The notes under the pieces were generated by a model. It made no database searches, was not told the DNA's origin, and saw only the letters and a list, made by a program, of their open reading frames with translations. A stretch of 16,035 nt of DNA from JAULUH01 sp032111745. GTDB taxonomy: Bacteria > Chloroflexota > Anaerolineae > JAAEKA01. Below, piece by piece: positions 1 to 7,796 of this stretch; the stretch's first letter is position 1; every line of letters begins with the position of its first letter. The position numbers and the translations under genes are program-made. The stretch covers positions 1 through 16,035 of the forward strand of contig JAULUH010000119.1 in the NCBI GenBank assembly GCA_032111745.1, written 5' to 3'.

Positions 1-2152
1 TCTCGCCGGCCTGCCAGCGCGTGGTGGGCGTGAAGCCGCCTACCGGATCGCCGTCATGCTGGGCCAGCACCGCGCCGTCCAGGCCGAGCAGGTGCACGAA
101 GGCCTTGTAGTTCTCGGCCAGGGGCCGTAAGGCCAGCCAGTACAAGGTGACCTCGGCCGCGTTTTGGCCGGGCAGGGCGCGGGAGTCCACGGCCAGCAGC
201 ACGGCGACATCCTCCAGCGTGGCCTGGACGGGCTGGGGGGTCCAGGTGCGGCGGCCCAGCCCCCAGCCGTTCAGCACCAGCGCTCCGGCCAGCAGGGCTA
301 CGACCAGGCTGGTCGCCAGCAGGCTGCGGGAGGAACGGGCCTGCCACCACACCAGCGCGATCCAGGCCGCCAGGGCAGCCAGCGAGATCAGCGAGCCTGC
401 GATGCGAGTCGGGGTGGCACCAAAACCGATGTTGACGGCATAGGAGCCAGCCGGCACGTCTATCGTGACCAGGCCGAGATCGGTGGAGGGATAGGTAGGC
501 ACGGGGAGACCGTCTATCGTGGCGTTCCATCCGGGCAGGTGGAACTGGTGCAGGCGCAGCTGCAGTGGCGTTGCCGTGTCCACTTCAGCGGCCAGGCCGG
601 CGTAGGCCAGCTGAGTGAGCGCCACGCGTGGGGGCCACGACGACGGAGGCGACCAGGGAGGGATCGCGCTGGCGTCTGCCGGGCGGCCGAGAGCCCAGCG
701 TTGCTCGGCCACCGTCAAGGGAAGGAACTCACCGGTCCAGGTGGCGCCGACCTGGCCGGCGCTGGCGTCCTCCTGCCACATGCGCTGTGGCATCCAGGTC
801 TCCGCATCGGGCAAGGGAAGCGGCTCGATGGGGAGGCCGGCCATAGCCACGGCGATGGCGATGACGGCCACTACGGCGACCAGGAGCTCCGGCCGCAGCC
901 GCGGCAACAAAACGGGCAGGGCCGCGGCGATGCCCATCAGGCCCACCGCTTCCAACAGCAGGAAGCGCCAGGGATACTGCAGGTGGCCTAGGACAGGGGT
1001 CAGGGGACTCCAGAGGGGCAAGGCGGCGACAGTGGTCATGAATAGGGCGGTGCTGGCGACGACCAGGTGGAAGGCGATCAGGGGGGTGTTTGCCGGTAAC
1101 CGGTGCTGCCGCCAGCGTATCAGGAGCACCACCAGCCCGGCGCCCAGCAGGGCCACGCTGAACCAACTCCAGGGATAGATCTCGCCGAGGCTATCGGGCG
1201 CGTTTTGGAAATAGAACAGGGAGCGGCGCAGCAGGTCCGGTGCGGCCAGGAGGTGGTTCTCGTAGCCGCGGGAGGGCCCCAGAGCCAGGCCCACGTAGCG
1301 GCTTTCCGCCAGCGCCGGCAGCCAGAACGCGGCCGTCATGCCCGCGGCTAGGGCCAGCGAGCCCACCACGCCGATGATCCGCGTACTCCACTCTCGACTT
1401 AATCTATCCGCGAGTGCTGGGGAGGCCGGTCGGCGGTGGCTGGTGAAGGCTATGATCAGCAGATGCAGCACGGCCACCGGCACCATGAGGAGCGCGGTCA
1501 GGTTGTGGGTCAGCACCAGGCCGGCCCAGGCCAGGCTGCCCCACAACAGGGGAGGCCAGGGGTTGCGGGCGCGGAAGGCCGCGGTATAGGCCCATAGGAG
1601 CAGGGGTGGAAAGACGAAGGCAAAGTGCTCGGGGATAGCCCCGCGAAGATAGGCGTCGGCCAGGTGATAGGGGGTGTAGGTATAGACCACCGCAGCCAGC
1701 ACCCCGGCGGCGGACCCCCACAGATAGCGGCCGTAGCCGTAAGCAGCCAGGGCCGCCAGGATGAAACCCAGCGCCACCAGGAGTTCCGCCGCGGCCGCTG
1801 GACCCACCACCAGCGCCGCCGCAGCGCCAGGGAAGTAGCTGAGGGGCGCGTAGAAGTTGAGCACGGCCTGGCCGTAATCGAAGCCGAACTCGGGAAACAG
1901 CCGCGGGTAGAGCACGCCCTGTTGCCAGGCATTGGCCAGGGCGGCGATGCGGTACACGTGGAAGCGGCCGTCGTCGGACACATAGAAGCCGGGCCGCAGG
2001 AGGGGCAGCAGGGCAGGAACCAACAATAGAGCCAGGAGCAGCAGATAGAGCCAGGTGCGCTGGCGACGGGCGGGCTCAGCCTGGCTGCCCGCCGCCAGTA
2101 AGCGATCCTGAGGAACTGTCGTGGCCTGGGGAGGGTGGGGGACCGCCGTCAT
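1..2152 (-). CDS. PTPS_related (PF10131-like) integral membrane protein, putative GT-C glycosyltransferase, C-terminus cut by window edge
   Basis: The reading frame is open without a stop from the ATG at 2152 to the window edge (717 codons). It starts inside the stop of the upstream gene (ATGA overlap), which implies translational coupling and fixes the start. A hydrophobic segment at about residues 34-52 is followed by an outer-loop acidic motif SDDGRFHVYRI (D60, D61, H65). Further on are QQGVLYPRLFPEFGFDYG (about 77-94) and YTPYHLADAYLRGAIPEHF (about 159-177). These are the conserved features of the 6-pyruvoyl-tetrahydropterin-synthase-related membrane family, whose name is historical; nothing suggests pterin chemistry. 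Many further membrane spans follow. From about residue 650 a soluble beta-rich part begins (VTLYWLALRPLAENYKAFVH), the accessory domain common at the ends of such proteins, which is truncated here. Family knowledge points to a polyprenyl-phosphate-sugar-dependent transferase acting outside the membrane. The sugar and acceptor are unknown. Confidence 0.88.
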   Translation of the reverse strand, partial: MTAVPHPPQATTVPQDRLLAAGSQAEPARRQRTWLYLLLLALLLVPALLPLLRPGFYVSDDGRFHVYRIAALANAWQQGVLYPRLFPEFGFDYGQAVLNFYAPLSYFPGAAAALVVGPAAAAELLVALGFILAALAAYGYGRYLWGSAAGVLAAVVYTYTPYHLADAYLRGAIPEHFAFVFPPLLLWAYTAAFRARNPWPPLLWGSLAWAGLVLTHNLTALLMVPVAVLHLLIIAFTSHRRPASPALADRLSREWSTRIIGVVGSLALAAGMTAAFWLPALAESRYVGLALGPSRGYENHLLAAPDLLRRSLFYFQNAPDSLGEIYPWSWFSVALLGAGLVVLLIRWRQHRLPANTPLIAFHLVVASTALFMTTVAALPLWSPLTPVLGHLQYPWRFLLLEAVGLMGIAAALPVLLPRLRPELLVAVVAVIAIAVAMAGLPIEPLPLPDAETWMPQRMWQEDASAGQVGATWTGEFLPLTVAEQRWALGRPADASAIPPWSPPSSWPPRVALTQLAYAGLAAEVDTATPLQLRLHQFHLPGWNATIDGLPVPTYPSTDLGLVTIDVPAGSYAVNIGFGATPTRIAGSLISLAALAAWIALVWWQARSSRSLLATSLVVALLAGALVLNGWGLGRRTWTPQPVQATLEDVAVLLAVDSRALPGQNAAEVTLYWLALRPLAENYKAFVHLLGLDGAVLAQHDGDPVGGFTPTTRWQAGE

Positions 2153-4680
2153 TCGCCACCTGGTTCGGTCACCACGATCTGGCCGAGGGACACAAAGTCA
2201 CCACCGGGGCCGGCCAGCCGGGGCAGGCCCTCCACGTCCCCCTGGTACAGGCCGGCGATGAGCTGGTAGCGGCCAGGCGGCACGTCCAGGGGCAGCGCCA
2301 GGTTGTCTGTGATGGCCTGGCCGGCGGCCAGGCCGGCCGTAGGGAAGAGGCCATCGCCCGGCCAGCGGTCGCTTTGGGCCCTGACCTGGGAGGCCTCGTC
2401 CAGCAGCTGCACGAACACCGTGTAGTTGGCGTCGGGCGGGCGTGTGGCCTGCCAGGTGAGGCCAATCTGCAGGGTGTCGCCGGGCTGCGCCAACACCTGG
2501 CCGTCGTCCAGGGGCTGCCCGGGCGCAGTCTCCGCTGGATCGGGCTGCGGTTCGGCGGTAGCAGCGCTGTTCTCCAGGCCCAGGGCGACGCGCTGCAGAA
2601 CCATCTCTCCCAAGGCCTGTTGGGGCGCAGCCACCTCGGCCGGCCGGCCGGCAGCGGAGTACTGGAGCAGCCGCGCCCAGTCGTCGAAGCCCTGCTCGCC
2701 CAGCTTGTAGGCATGTTCGGCCAGGTAGCGCTCCACGCCACGGCGGCCCTCCTGGTCGTCGGTTGCAGCGCTGCGATCGCGGCCCAGCCAGAGCCGGCGG
2801 AAGCGGCCGGTTGCGGAGTCCATGAGCTGCTGGTCGACGGGCTGCGATTCGGTGCCATACCAGACCAGCGGTGCATCGAGGTAGTTGAGGAAGTAGTCGG
2901 TCAGGCTGGCGTCGGGGACCAGCAGGGCCTCCTGGCAGCCGGCCCAGCCGCAGGGCACCTCCTGCAGGCTCTCCATCATCGGCCGCAGGAAGCGATCCGT
3001 GCCGTAGGTGTCGTAGCGTGCGTCCCCCTGGCGCACCATGAACAGCAGCAACGACGCCGTCACCGCCGCGGCCACGGCCATGCCCAGGCCCACCACGAGG
3101 GCCCGGCGGGGTTCGCGCCAGATGGCCACCAATGCCCCTACCGCCAGGGCCAGGAAGGCCACGCACAGGAGCAGGGCCTGAGGCACCAGGGCCGTGGTGC
3201 CCATCTCCCGCCGCTGCACCCAGGCAAAGTCCAGCGGCTCCTTCCCGGACAGCAGCAGCCGCAGATGGCCCAGCACAGGGGAGTAGGCTGGCTGTAGGTA
3301 GAGGGCGTCGATGGCCTCGCCGATGCCGCCCCACACCTCGGCCTGGTCCAGCAGGAACCGTAGCTCATAGGTGCGCAGGTCGACGCTGATCCCCACCACC
3401 TGGATGGCTGTGCTGAGGCCGATCAGGGCGACGATGGCGAAGACACCCAGGCGGAGCGGCCAACGGGAGGGGGAGGTGGTTTGCTGCCCGGGCGCCTGGG
3501 GCGGGAGGTAGGTGGGTGGCGGGGTGACCAGCCAGTCCCACACCGGCGCGGCCAGCAGGATGAGGAAGGGCACGATGGGCAATAAGTAGCGCATGCCCCA
3601 GGCCACGCCGCCCGACCAGTAGTTGTAGCGGCTGTAGCCCAGCAGGTGGGCCGCGATCAACAGCAAAAACGCCAGACCCTCCCAGCGGAAGCGCCGGGTG
3701 AAGGGCCAGGCCCCGATTAGCCCCAACAGCAGCACGGGCGCATACCAGAATAAGCCCTTGTAGGGGCTGACGGTGATGCCAAGCAACGCGCGCAGCATGC
3801 GCGCGGGCACGGATTGGGAGAGCTGGGGGTTGGTGGTGTATTCGATGATGTTGCGCGCGAACAGCTCGACCCCGCCCAGTGTGACCTGGTTGTAGACCCA
3901 GCCCAGGAGGAGGAAGGCCAGTAGGGGCAGCAGGAGCGCCGCCGCCGCTCGCAGGCGCACGCCCCATAGGGTGTGGCCCTCGCCCGGCGCCAGGGGCCGG
4001 CGCCACTCGTAGGCGACCAGGAGTAGGAGCACCGAGGGTAGCATGGCCACGCTTATTTGCTTTGTAGTGAGGGCCAGGCCGGTAGCGGCGCCGGCCAGGG
4101 CCAGCCAGCGCAGGTGCCGGTGGGCTGGTGGGCGATAGCGTAGCAGGCCATAGAAGGCCAGCAGGTAGGCCAGGACGGTCAGCGGCTCGCGGAAGAACGT
4201 GCGCGCGTAGGGCCAGGCCAGGGTGGCAAAGGCGAAGACCAAGGTGCCAACCGTACCGGTCAGGCGGCTGTAACCCAGCTCCAGAAAGCACAGGTAGAGC
4301 ATCGCCACGGCGGCTGCGGTGACGATGGCGTTGAAGAAGAGCACGCCCTGGGCGCTGGCGCCGAGGGCACGGCCCCACAGGTAGAGCGGCACGGCCAGCA
4401 CCATCTGGGCCGGCTCGTAGTTGGGCACCATGTCCCCGCGGCTGGTCAGCATACCCACGTTGGTGTAGTCCCAGTAGATCTGGTTGACCGTGAACTCGCC
4501 CCGCTTGACGAAGCTGTCGGTGCCACTGGCCATGGCCCGCTCGTCGTTGCTTTTGAAGGCACCGGTGTAGGTCAGGAAGTAGACCGCCAGGGCCAGGAAG
4601 AAGATGCCCACGGCGACGCGGCGGTCGCTGGCCAGCCGGGCGGGGTCCGCAGGGGTCGGGATCATCGGGGAGGCTGGCAT
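2149..4680 (-). CDS. GT39/PMT-like membrane glycosyltransferase with large extracytoplasmic C-terminal region
   Basis: 843 residues. The first membrane span (about 22-39) is followed by the acidic pair D46-E47 in KSNDERAM, the position of the catalytic or metal-contacting acids in GT-C enzymes. WPYARTFFREPL (about 156-167) matches the second conserved loop of GT39-like proteins. About a dozen spans run to about residue 555. A soluble region follows with a close cysteine pair (C577, C582) and then a beta-sandwich-like domain (about 723-838: LTWQATRPPDANYTVFVQLL, then PPGRYQLIAGLY). I infer transfer of a sugar from a polyprenyl phosphate to an outer-face acceptor; the substrate cannot be read from the sequence. 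The ATG at 4680 has only a weak ribosome-binding site (AGG about 8 bases upstream). The next in-frame ATG is codon 6. A promoter at 4733-4761 precedes it, so this gene and the next one downstream (stop and start overlap by 4 bases) form their own unit. Confidence 0.88.
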   Translation of the reverse strand: MPASPMIPTPADPARLASDRRVAVGIFFLALAVYFLTYTGAFKSNDERAMASGTDSFVKRGEFTVNQIYWDYTNVGMLTSRGDMVPNYEPAQMVLAVPLYLWGRALGASAQGVLFFNAIVTAAAVAMLYLCFLELGYSRLTGTVGTLVFAFATLAWPYARTFFREPLTVLAYLLAFYGLLRYRPPAHRHLRWLALAGAATGLALTTKQISVAMLPSVLLLLVAYEWRRPLAPGEGHTLWGVRLRAAAALLLPLLAFLLLGWVYNQVTLGGVELFARNIIEYTTNPQLSQSVPARMLRALLGITVSPYKGLFWYAPVLLLGLIGAWPFTRRFRWEGLAFLLLIAAHLLGYSRYNYWSGGVAWGMRYLLPIVPFLILLAAPVWDWLVTPPPTYLPPQAPGQQTTSPSRWPLRLGVFAIVALIGLSTAIQVVGISVDLRTYELRFLLDQAEVWGGIGEAIDALYLQPAYSPVLGHLRLLLSGKEPLDFAWVQRREMGTTALVPQALLLCVAFLALAVGALVAIWREPRRALVVGLGMAVAAAVTASLLLFMVRQGDARYDTYGTDRFLRPMMESLQEVPCGWAGCQEALLVPDASLTDYFLNYLDAPLVWYGTESQPVDQQLMDSATGRFRRLWLGRDRSAATDDQEGRRGVERYLAEHAYKLGEQGFDDWARLLQYSAAGRPAEVAAPQQALGEMVLQRVALGLENSAATAEPQPDPAETAPGQPLDDGQVLAQPGDTLQIGLTWQATRPPDANYTVFVQLLDEASQVRAQSDRWPGDGLFPTAGLAAGQAITDNLALPLDVPPGRYQLIAGLYQGDVEGLPRLAGPGGDFVSLGQIVVTEPGGE

Positions 4681-4732
4681 GGCTTACCTGGTCCACGCCG
4701 GCCGGGCTAAGGTTGCGGGTGACATCCCGGGT

Positions 4733-4761
4733 ATTGTACCTGTCCGGCGAAGAGATGCCAA
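4733..4761 (-). promoter_or_regulatory. sigma70-type promoter for the two leftward genes 4680 to 1
   Basis: On the minus strand a -35 box TTGGCA (4761-4756, 5 of 6 to consensus) and a -10 box TACAAT (4738-4733, 5 of 6) are separated by exactly 17 bases. The predicted start of transcription is near 4726, giving a leader of about 46 bases before the ATG at 4680. The spacing and both boxes are good for a GC-rich genome. This suggests the downstream pair is expressed independently of the paralogous pair upstream. Confidence 0.6.
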
Positions 4762-4805
4762 GACCATCCGGCAGGGCTTCTCGAAAGTCCTTCCAAGGTC
4801 ACCTA

Positions 4806-4912
4806 CGGCGTCCGTGTTCCGCTCCGGCTCCTCCGGCCCTCTCTCCCCTCTGCGCTCTTTGCGCCTCTGCGGTGAGCTCCGGCGTCCGTGTCTGTCCGTG
4901 TTCCGCTCCGTC
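4806..4912 (-). repeat. interspersed intergenic repeat of the CACGGAC / CGCAGAGG type
   Basis: The unit lies between two coding regions. A perfect 16-bp direct repeat (tccgtgttccgctccg on the plus strand) occurs at 4811-4826 and 4895-4910. A second word, cggcgtccgtgt, occurs at 4806-4817 and 4880-4891. Read on the minus strand, the spacer between the copies is the purine-rich string CACCGCAGAGGCGCAAAG followed by AGCGCAGAGGGGAGAG. Words like ACACGGAC and CGCAGAGGCGCA are familiar as abundant intergenic repeats in several environmental bacterial groups. That resemblance is from memory and was not searched. No coding capacity or clear hairpin is apparent. Confidence 0.6.
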
Positions 4913-4915
4913 GGA

Positions 4916-5440
4916 TCACTCCACCGTCACCGGAGGCAGCAGGATCGACCGCCACAGGATGCCCAGCGGCTCTTGCACGGCAGCGGGTGCCGGTTCCAGC
5001 TGCTCCCCGCTGGCCGGGTCGAACCAGCCGGCCTCCAGGCGATACTCGCCTGGCGGCATGTCGGCGGGGATGGGGACCCGTAGCTCGTCCAGGTAGAGCT
5101 TGCCAGGCACGAACTCCGTGGTCAGCAGGCCGGCGGGGGCGGGGTGATCTTGCTGGGCCCAGATCTCGGAGCCGGACCGTGGGTCCACAGGCTGATCCGG
5201 CAGGCTGTTGCGGACGTGGACGAAGCTGTGCAGGGGGGAGGTCACGCCAGGCTCGCCCTGCCAGACCAGGGTAACCCGCAGCTGATCGCCCGGCTGCACG
5301 CGTTGGGAGGGTACGGCGTAGCCGCGCAGCCGGTGGCCGCCGGCAAAGGGGATGTCCACCGCAGCCTCGGCGCCGCAGACCCGCTCGGCTGTGGAGACGC
5401 AGCGCAGCCAGGTAGTCTGGGGATCCACGTAGAAGGCCTT
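4916..5440 (-). repeat. copy 1 of a 525-bp coding direct repeat (3' end of gene 4916-7240)
   Basis: This stretch aligns without any insertion or deletion to 7272-7796, at a constant offset of 2356 bases. Identity is about 85-90% by eye over the parts compared. It encodes the C-terminal module plus the cysteine-containing linker before it. Similarity falls off abruptly at the membrane span upstream (beyond about 5440). Confidence 0.75.
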
Positions 5441-7240
5441 GAACGCCAGGAGCCCGGCGATGCCCAGCAGGAGCCAGACGGGAGGTGCCAGGTCTATTGG
5501 CTGGGCCGGCTGCTCCAGGTGAACCCATCGCCGCCCCCGCACAGCCCGTCCTGTGAGCACGACCAGCAGCGCGAGGGCCAGGCCGCTGATGCCAAAGCCG
5601 ATCCATTCGGCAGCGGTGCGGCGATAGCGCAGCGCTACCTCGTGGGTGCCCGCGGAAACGGCCAGCTGGGCCAGGCCACTGCCCGGCTCCGGACGCAGCG
5701 CCACCTCCTGCCCGTCGACCAGGGCCTGCCAGCGGGGGTAGTAGAGCAGGTTAAGCGTGAGGGTGATAGGCGCGCGGGCCTCCATCTGCAGATCCCAGGC
5801 TTGGGTCTTCACATCCGCCGCCAGGAGCTGCACCGCGGACGATGGCGCAGCCAGGGGCGTGGCTGCCGCGTCGAGCTCAGTGCCAATGGCGGCGATGGCA
5901 GCCTGGTCGAAGGGATCGGTGCGCCAGATCGGTGTGAACTCGCCGTAGGCGGTGAGGGCCTTGGCGCCCATCCGGGCTTCGACCTGCCGCACCTCCTCCT
6001 GCGTGGCCGCTGTGGTGAAGGCTACATAGTGGTGTTGCAGGTCGATATACAGGGAAGGCAGGGCCACCAGCGCCAGGACCGCTACCAGGGCCGGCCCCAG
6101 CAGGCGTTGCCAGCGCAGTGGCAGCACAGCCACCACGAGGCCGGCCGTGGCGGCCGCAGCCAGGGCTTGCAGGCCCATCGGCCGGGTGCGGTACTGCACC
6201 CGGCCGAGGACCGGGGCCAGCAGGCGCCAGGCCTCGTCGGAGTATGTCGTGAACAGCCAGAGCAGCAGGATGCCCAGGGCAGTGGCCCCGCCCAGCCACA
6301 ACGCCAGGTCGCGCCGACCCCGCAGCCAGGCATAGGCCGTGGCGGGCACCCCCATCAGGAGCAGCAGGGTTTGCAGCAGGCCGATACGATCGCCGGGCGC
6401 GTTGTTGTCGCGCGCCACGTCGTATACCGCAGGCGGCGCCAGCAGGATATCCACCGGGATCGGATTGTCCCATGGCAAGGCGTCCGGGCTGCTGAAATCC
6501 CGGTGCACCTGCACGTACGCCTGCTCGGGAATCATGGGAGCCCAGATGAAGGCCGTCAGCAGCCCGCCGGCCAGCAGCGCCAGCAGCGGCGCCCAGGTCC
6601 GGTAGCGCCAGCCCAGGAAGATCGCCAGCAGGGCGGCTACTGGCGCCAGCATCAGCGGCCCCAACACGTGGGCCGCGATGCAGGCGCTCCACAGCAGCGT
6701 GGCGATCACAAAACGCCCGGCCGAGGGCTGGCGGGCCAGGCGCAGCAACCCCCACAGCACCCACGGGTAGAGCACCATGCTGAACGCTTCGTTGGAGCCC
6801 CGCTCCAGGGTGTTGCGCAGCACGTAGGGCGCGTACAGAAAGGCCACGGCGGCCACCAGGGCTGGCCAGCGCCGCATGGTGATCTCGTAGATCAGCAGAA
6901 AGGTGCCGGTGCCGGCAGCGAGCAAAGCCAGCGCCATCAGCACCCGCCAGCCCAGGGGGTGCCCCAGCCCCAGGCGATACAGGAGGTCCAGGCCGTAGTA
7001 GGGCAGCGGGCCCTGGAAGGTGAAGATCGGGCTACCCAGCCCCAGATGCAGGAATTGCACCCAGCGAGGGTAGAGCACGCCATCGTCAATGGCTTCTGAG
7101 AAGGTGAGCCCGCGCAGGATGTGTTCCAGCGCCGCGTCGTGGGCGACCGCGCCGCTGTTCCAGGCCAGTGCCGGGTAGATGGCGGCGGCCATCACCAATA
7201 GCAGCAGCGCAGCCCAGCGCCAGGAGTGCGCTCTGGCCAT
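4916..7240 (-). CDS. PTPS_related membrane protein with C-terminal beta-sandwich module (paralogue of the next gene upstream)
   Basis: 774 residues from the ATG at 7240. A GTG directly before it (7243) is possible, but GAGG lies 6 bases before the ATG and only 3 before the GTG. After the first span come H34-D35 and H40 (VAHDAALEHILRG), DGVLYPRWVQFLHLGLGSP (about 53-71) and YAPYVLRNTLERGSNEAF (about 136-153), the signature of the PF10131-like membrane family. A soluble stretch (about 405-545) is followed by another span or two. The C-terminal module (about 628-774) is marked by PLHSFVHVRNS, SGSEIWAQ and MPPGEYRLEAGWFD. It is preceded by a Cys pair (C614, C622). Probable role: an outer-face sugar transferase or sugar-lipid-handling protein; the substrate is unknown. 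It lies 31 bases after the stop of the paralogous upstream gene and is probably cotranscribed with it. Confidence 0.87.
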   Translation of the reverse strand: MARAHSWRWAALLLLVMAAAIYPALAWNSGAVAHDAALEHILRGLTFSEAIDDGVLYPRWVQFLHLGLGSPIFTFQGPLPYYGLDLLYRLGLGHPLGWRVLMALALLAAGTGTFLLIYEITMRRWPALVAAVAFLYAPYVLRNTLERGSNEAFSMVLYPWVLWGLLRLARQPSAGRFVIATLLWSACIAAHVLGPLMLAPVAALLAIFLGWRYRTWAPLLALLAGGLLTAFIWAPMIPEQAYVQVHRDFSSPDALPWDNPIPVDILLAPPAVYDVARDNNAPGDRIGLLQTLLLLMGVPATAYAWLRGRRDLALWLGGATALGILLLWLFTTYSDEAWRLLAPVLGRVQYRTRPMGLQALAAAATAGLVVAVLPLRWQRLLGPALVAVLALVALPSLYIDLQHHYVAFTTAATQEEVRQVEARMGAKALTAYGEFTPIWRTDPFDQAAIAAIGTELDAAATPLAAPSSAVQLLAADVKTQAWDLQMEARAPITLTLNLLYYPRWQALVDGQEVALRPEPGSGLAQLAVSAGTHEVALRYRRTAAEWIGFGISGLALALLVVLTGRAVRGRRWVHLEQPAQPIDLAPPVWLLLGIAGLLAFKAFYVDPQTTWLRCVSTAERVCGAEAAVDIPFAGGHRLRGYAVPSQRVQPGDQLRVTLVWQGEPGVTSPLHSFVHVRNSLPDQPVDPRSGSEIWAQQDHPAPAGLLTTEFVPGKLYLDELRVPIPADMPPGEYRLEAGWFDPASGEQLEPAPAAVQEPLGILWRSILLPPVTVE

Positions 7241-7271
7241 CACAAGCCTCGGAGCGCTACGGGTCGCCGTG

Positions 7272-7796
7272 TCATTGCACGGTCACCGGCGGCAACAGGA
7301 TCGAGCGCCACAGGATGCCCAGCGGCTCTTTCACGGCAGCGGGCGCCGGCTCCAGCTGCTCCCCGCTGGCCGGGTCGAACCACCCCACCTCCAGGCGGTA
7401 CTCGCCTGGTGGCATGTCGGCGGGAATCGGGACCCTGAGCTCGTCCAGGTACAGCTTGCCGGGCACGAACTCCGTGGTGAACAGGCCGGCTGGGCTGGGC
7501 TGATCCCACTGGGCCCAGATCTCGGAGCCGGTGTACGGGTTCACAGCCTGCTCCGGCTGGCTGTTGCGCACGTGGACGAAGCTGTGCAGGGGGGAGGCCA
7601 CGCCGGACTCAGCCTGCCAGACCAGGCTGACCCGCAGGTCGTCCCCTGCCTCGACCTGGTAGGAGGACACGGCGTAGCCACGCAGGCGGTGGCCGCCGGC
7701 AAAGGGGATGTCCACCGTGACCTCGGCGCCGCAGACCCGCTCGGCTGTGGAGACGCAGCGCAGCCAGGTGGTCTGTGGATCGACGTAGAGAACCTT
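7272..7796 (-). repeat. copy 2 of the 525-bp coding direct repeat (3' end of gene 7272-9647)
   Basis: Partner of 4916-5440, with the same offset throughout. Long identical runs include gccacaggatgcccagcggc and tgctccccgctggccgggtc. The two copies could recombine and delete or fuse the genes between them, or be kept alike by gene conversion. Confidence 0.75.

Larger units (their letters stand above)
4681..4915. other. intergenic gap with promoter and interspersed repeat
   Basis: This 235-bp gap separates two leftward membrane-protein genes that are otherwise packed tightly. The half nearest the downstream gene (4733-4761) holds a sigma70-type promoter. The half nearest the upstream gene (about 4806-4912) holds a low-complexity interspersed repeat. 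I see no Rho-independent terminator with a U-tract after the stop at 4916. The gap shows no open frame that looks like a gene. Confidence 0.7.

Noticed and set aside
164..991. A 275-codon open frame on the plus strand
   Set aside because: It lies opposite the uninterrupted 717-codon leftward membrane protein frame; low-complexity Gln/Gly/Arg composition, no domain.
1..2152. Reading PTPS_related as a pterin-synthesis enzyme
   Set aside because: The protein is a polytopic membrane protein lacking the zinc-binding histidines and small size of 6-pyruvoyl-tetrahydropterin synthase; the family name is historical.
3365..4696. A 443-codon leftward frame overlapping the GT39-like gene
   Set aside because: Out-of-frame shadow; Pro/Gly/Arg-rich, while the other frame shows GT39 motifs and spans.
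4806..4912. CRISPR-like array in the gap
   Set aside because: Only two copies of a short repeat with one purine-rich spacer that is itself repetitive; no cas genes and no regular unit length.
5144..7099. A 651-codon open frame on the plus strand
   Set aside because: It is antisense to a PTPS_related gene with clear motifs. Its product is a Gln/Gly/His/Arg-rich string without spans or motifs, as expected from antisense reading of GC-rich membrane-protein codons.
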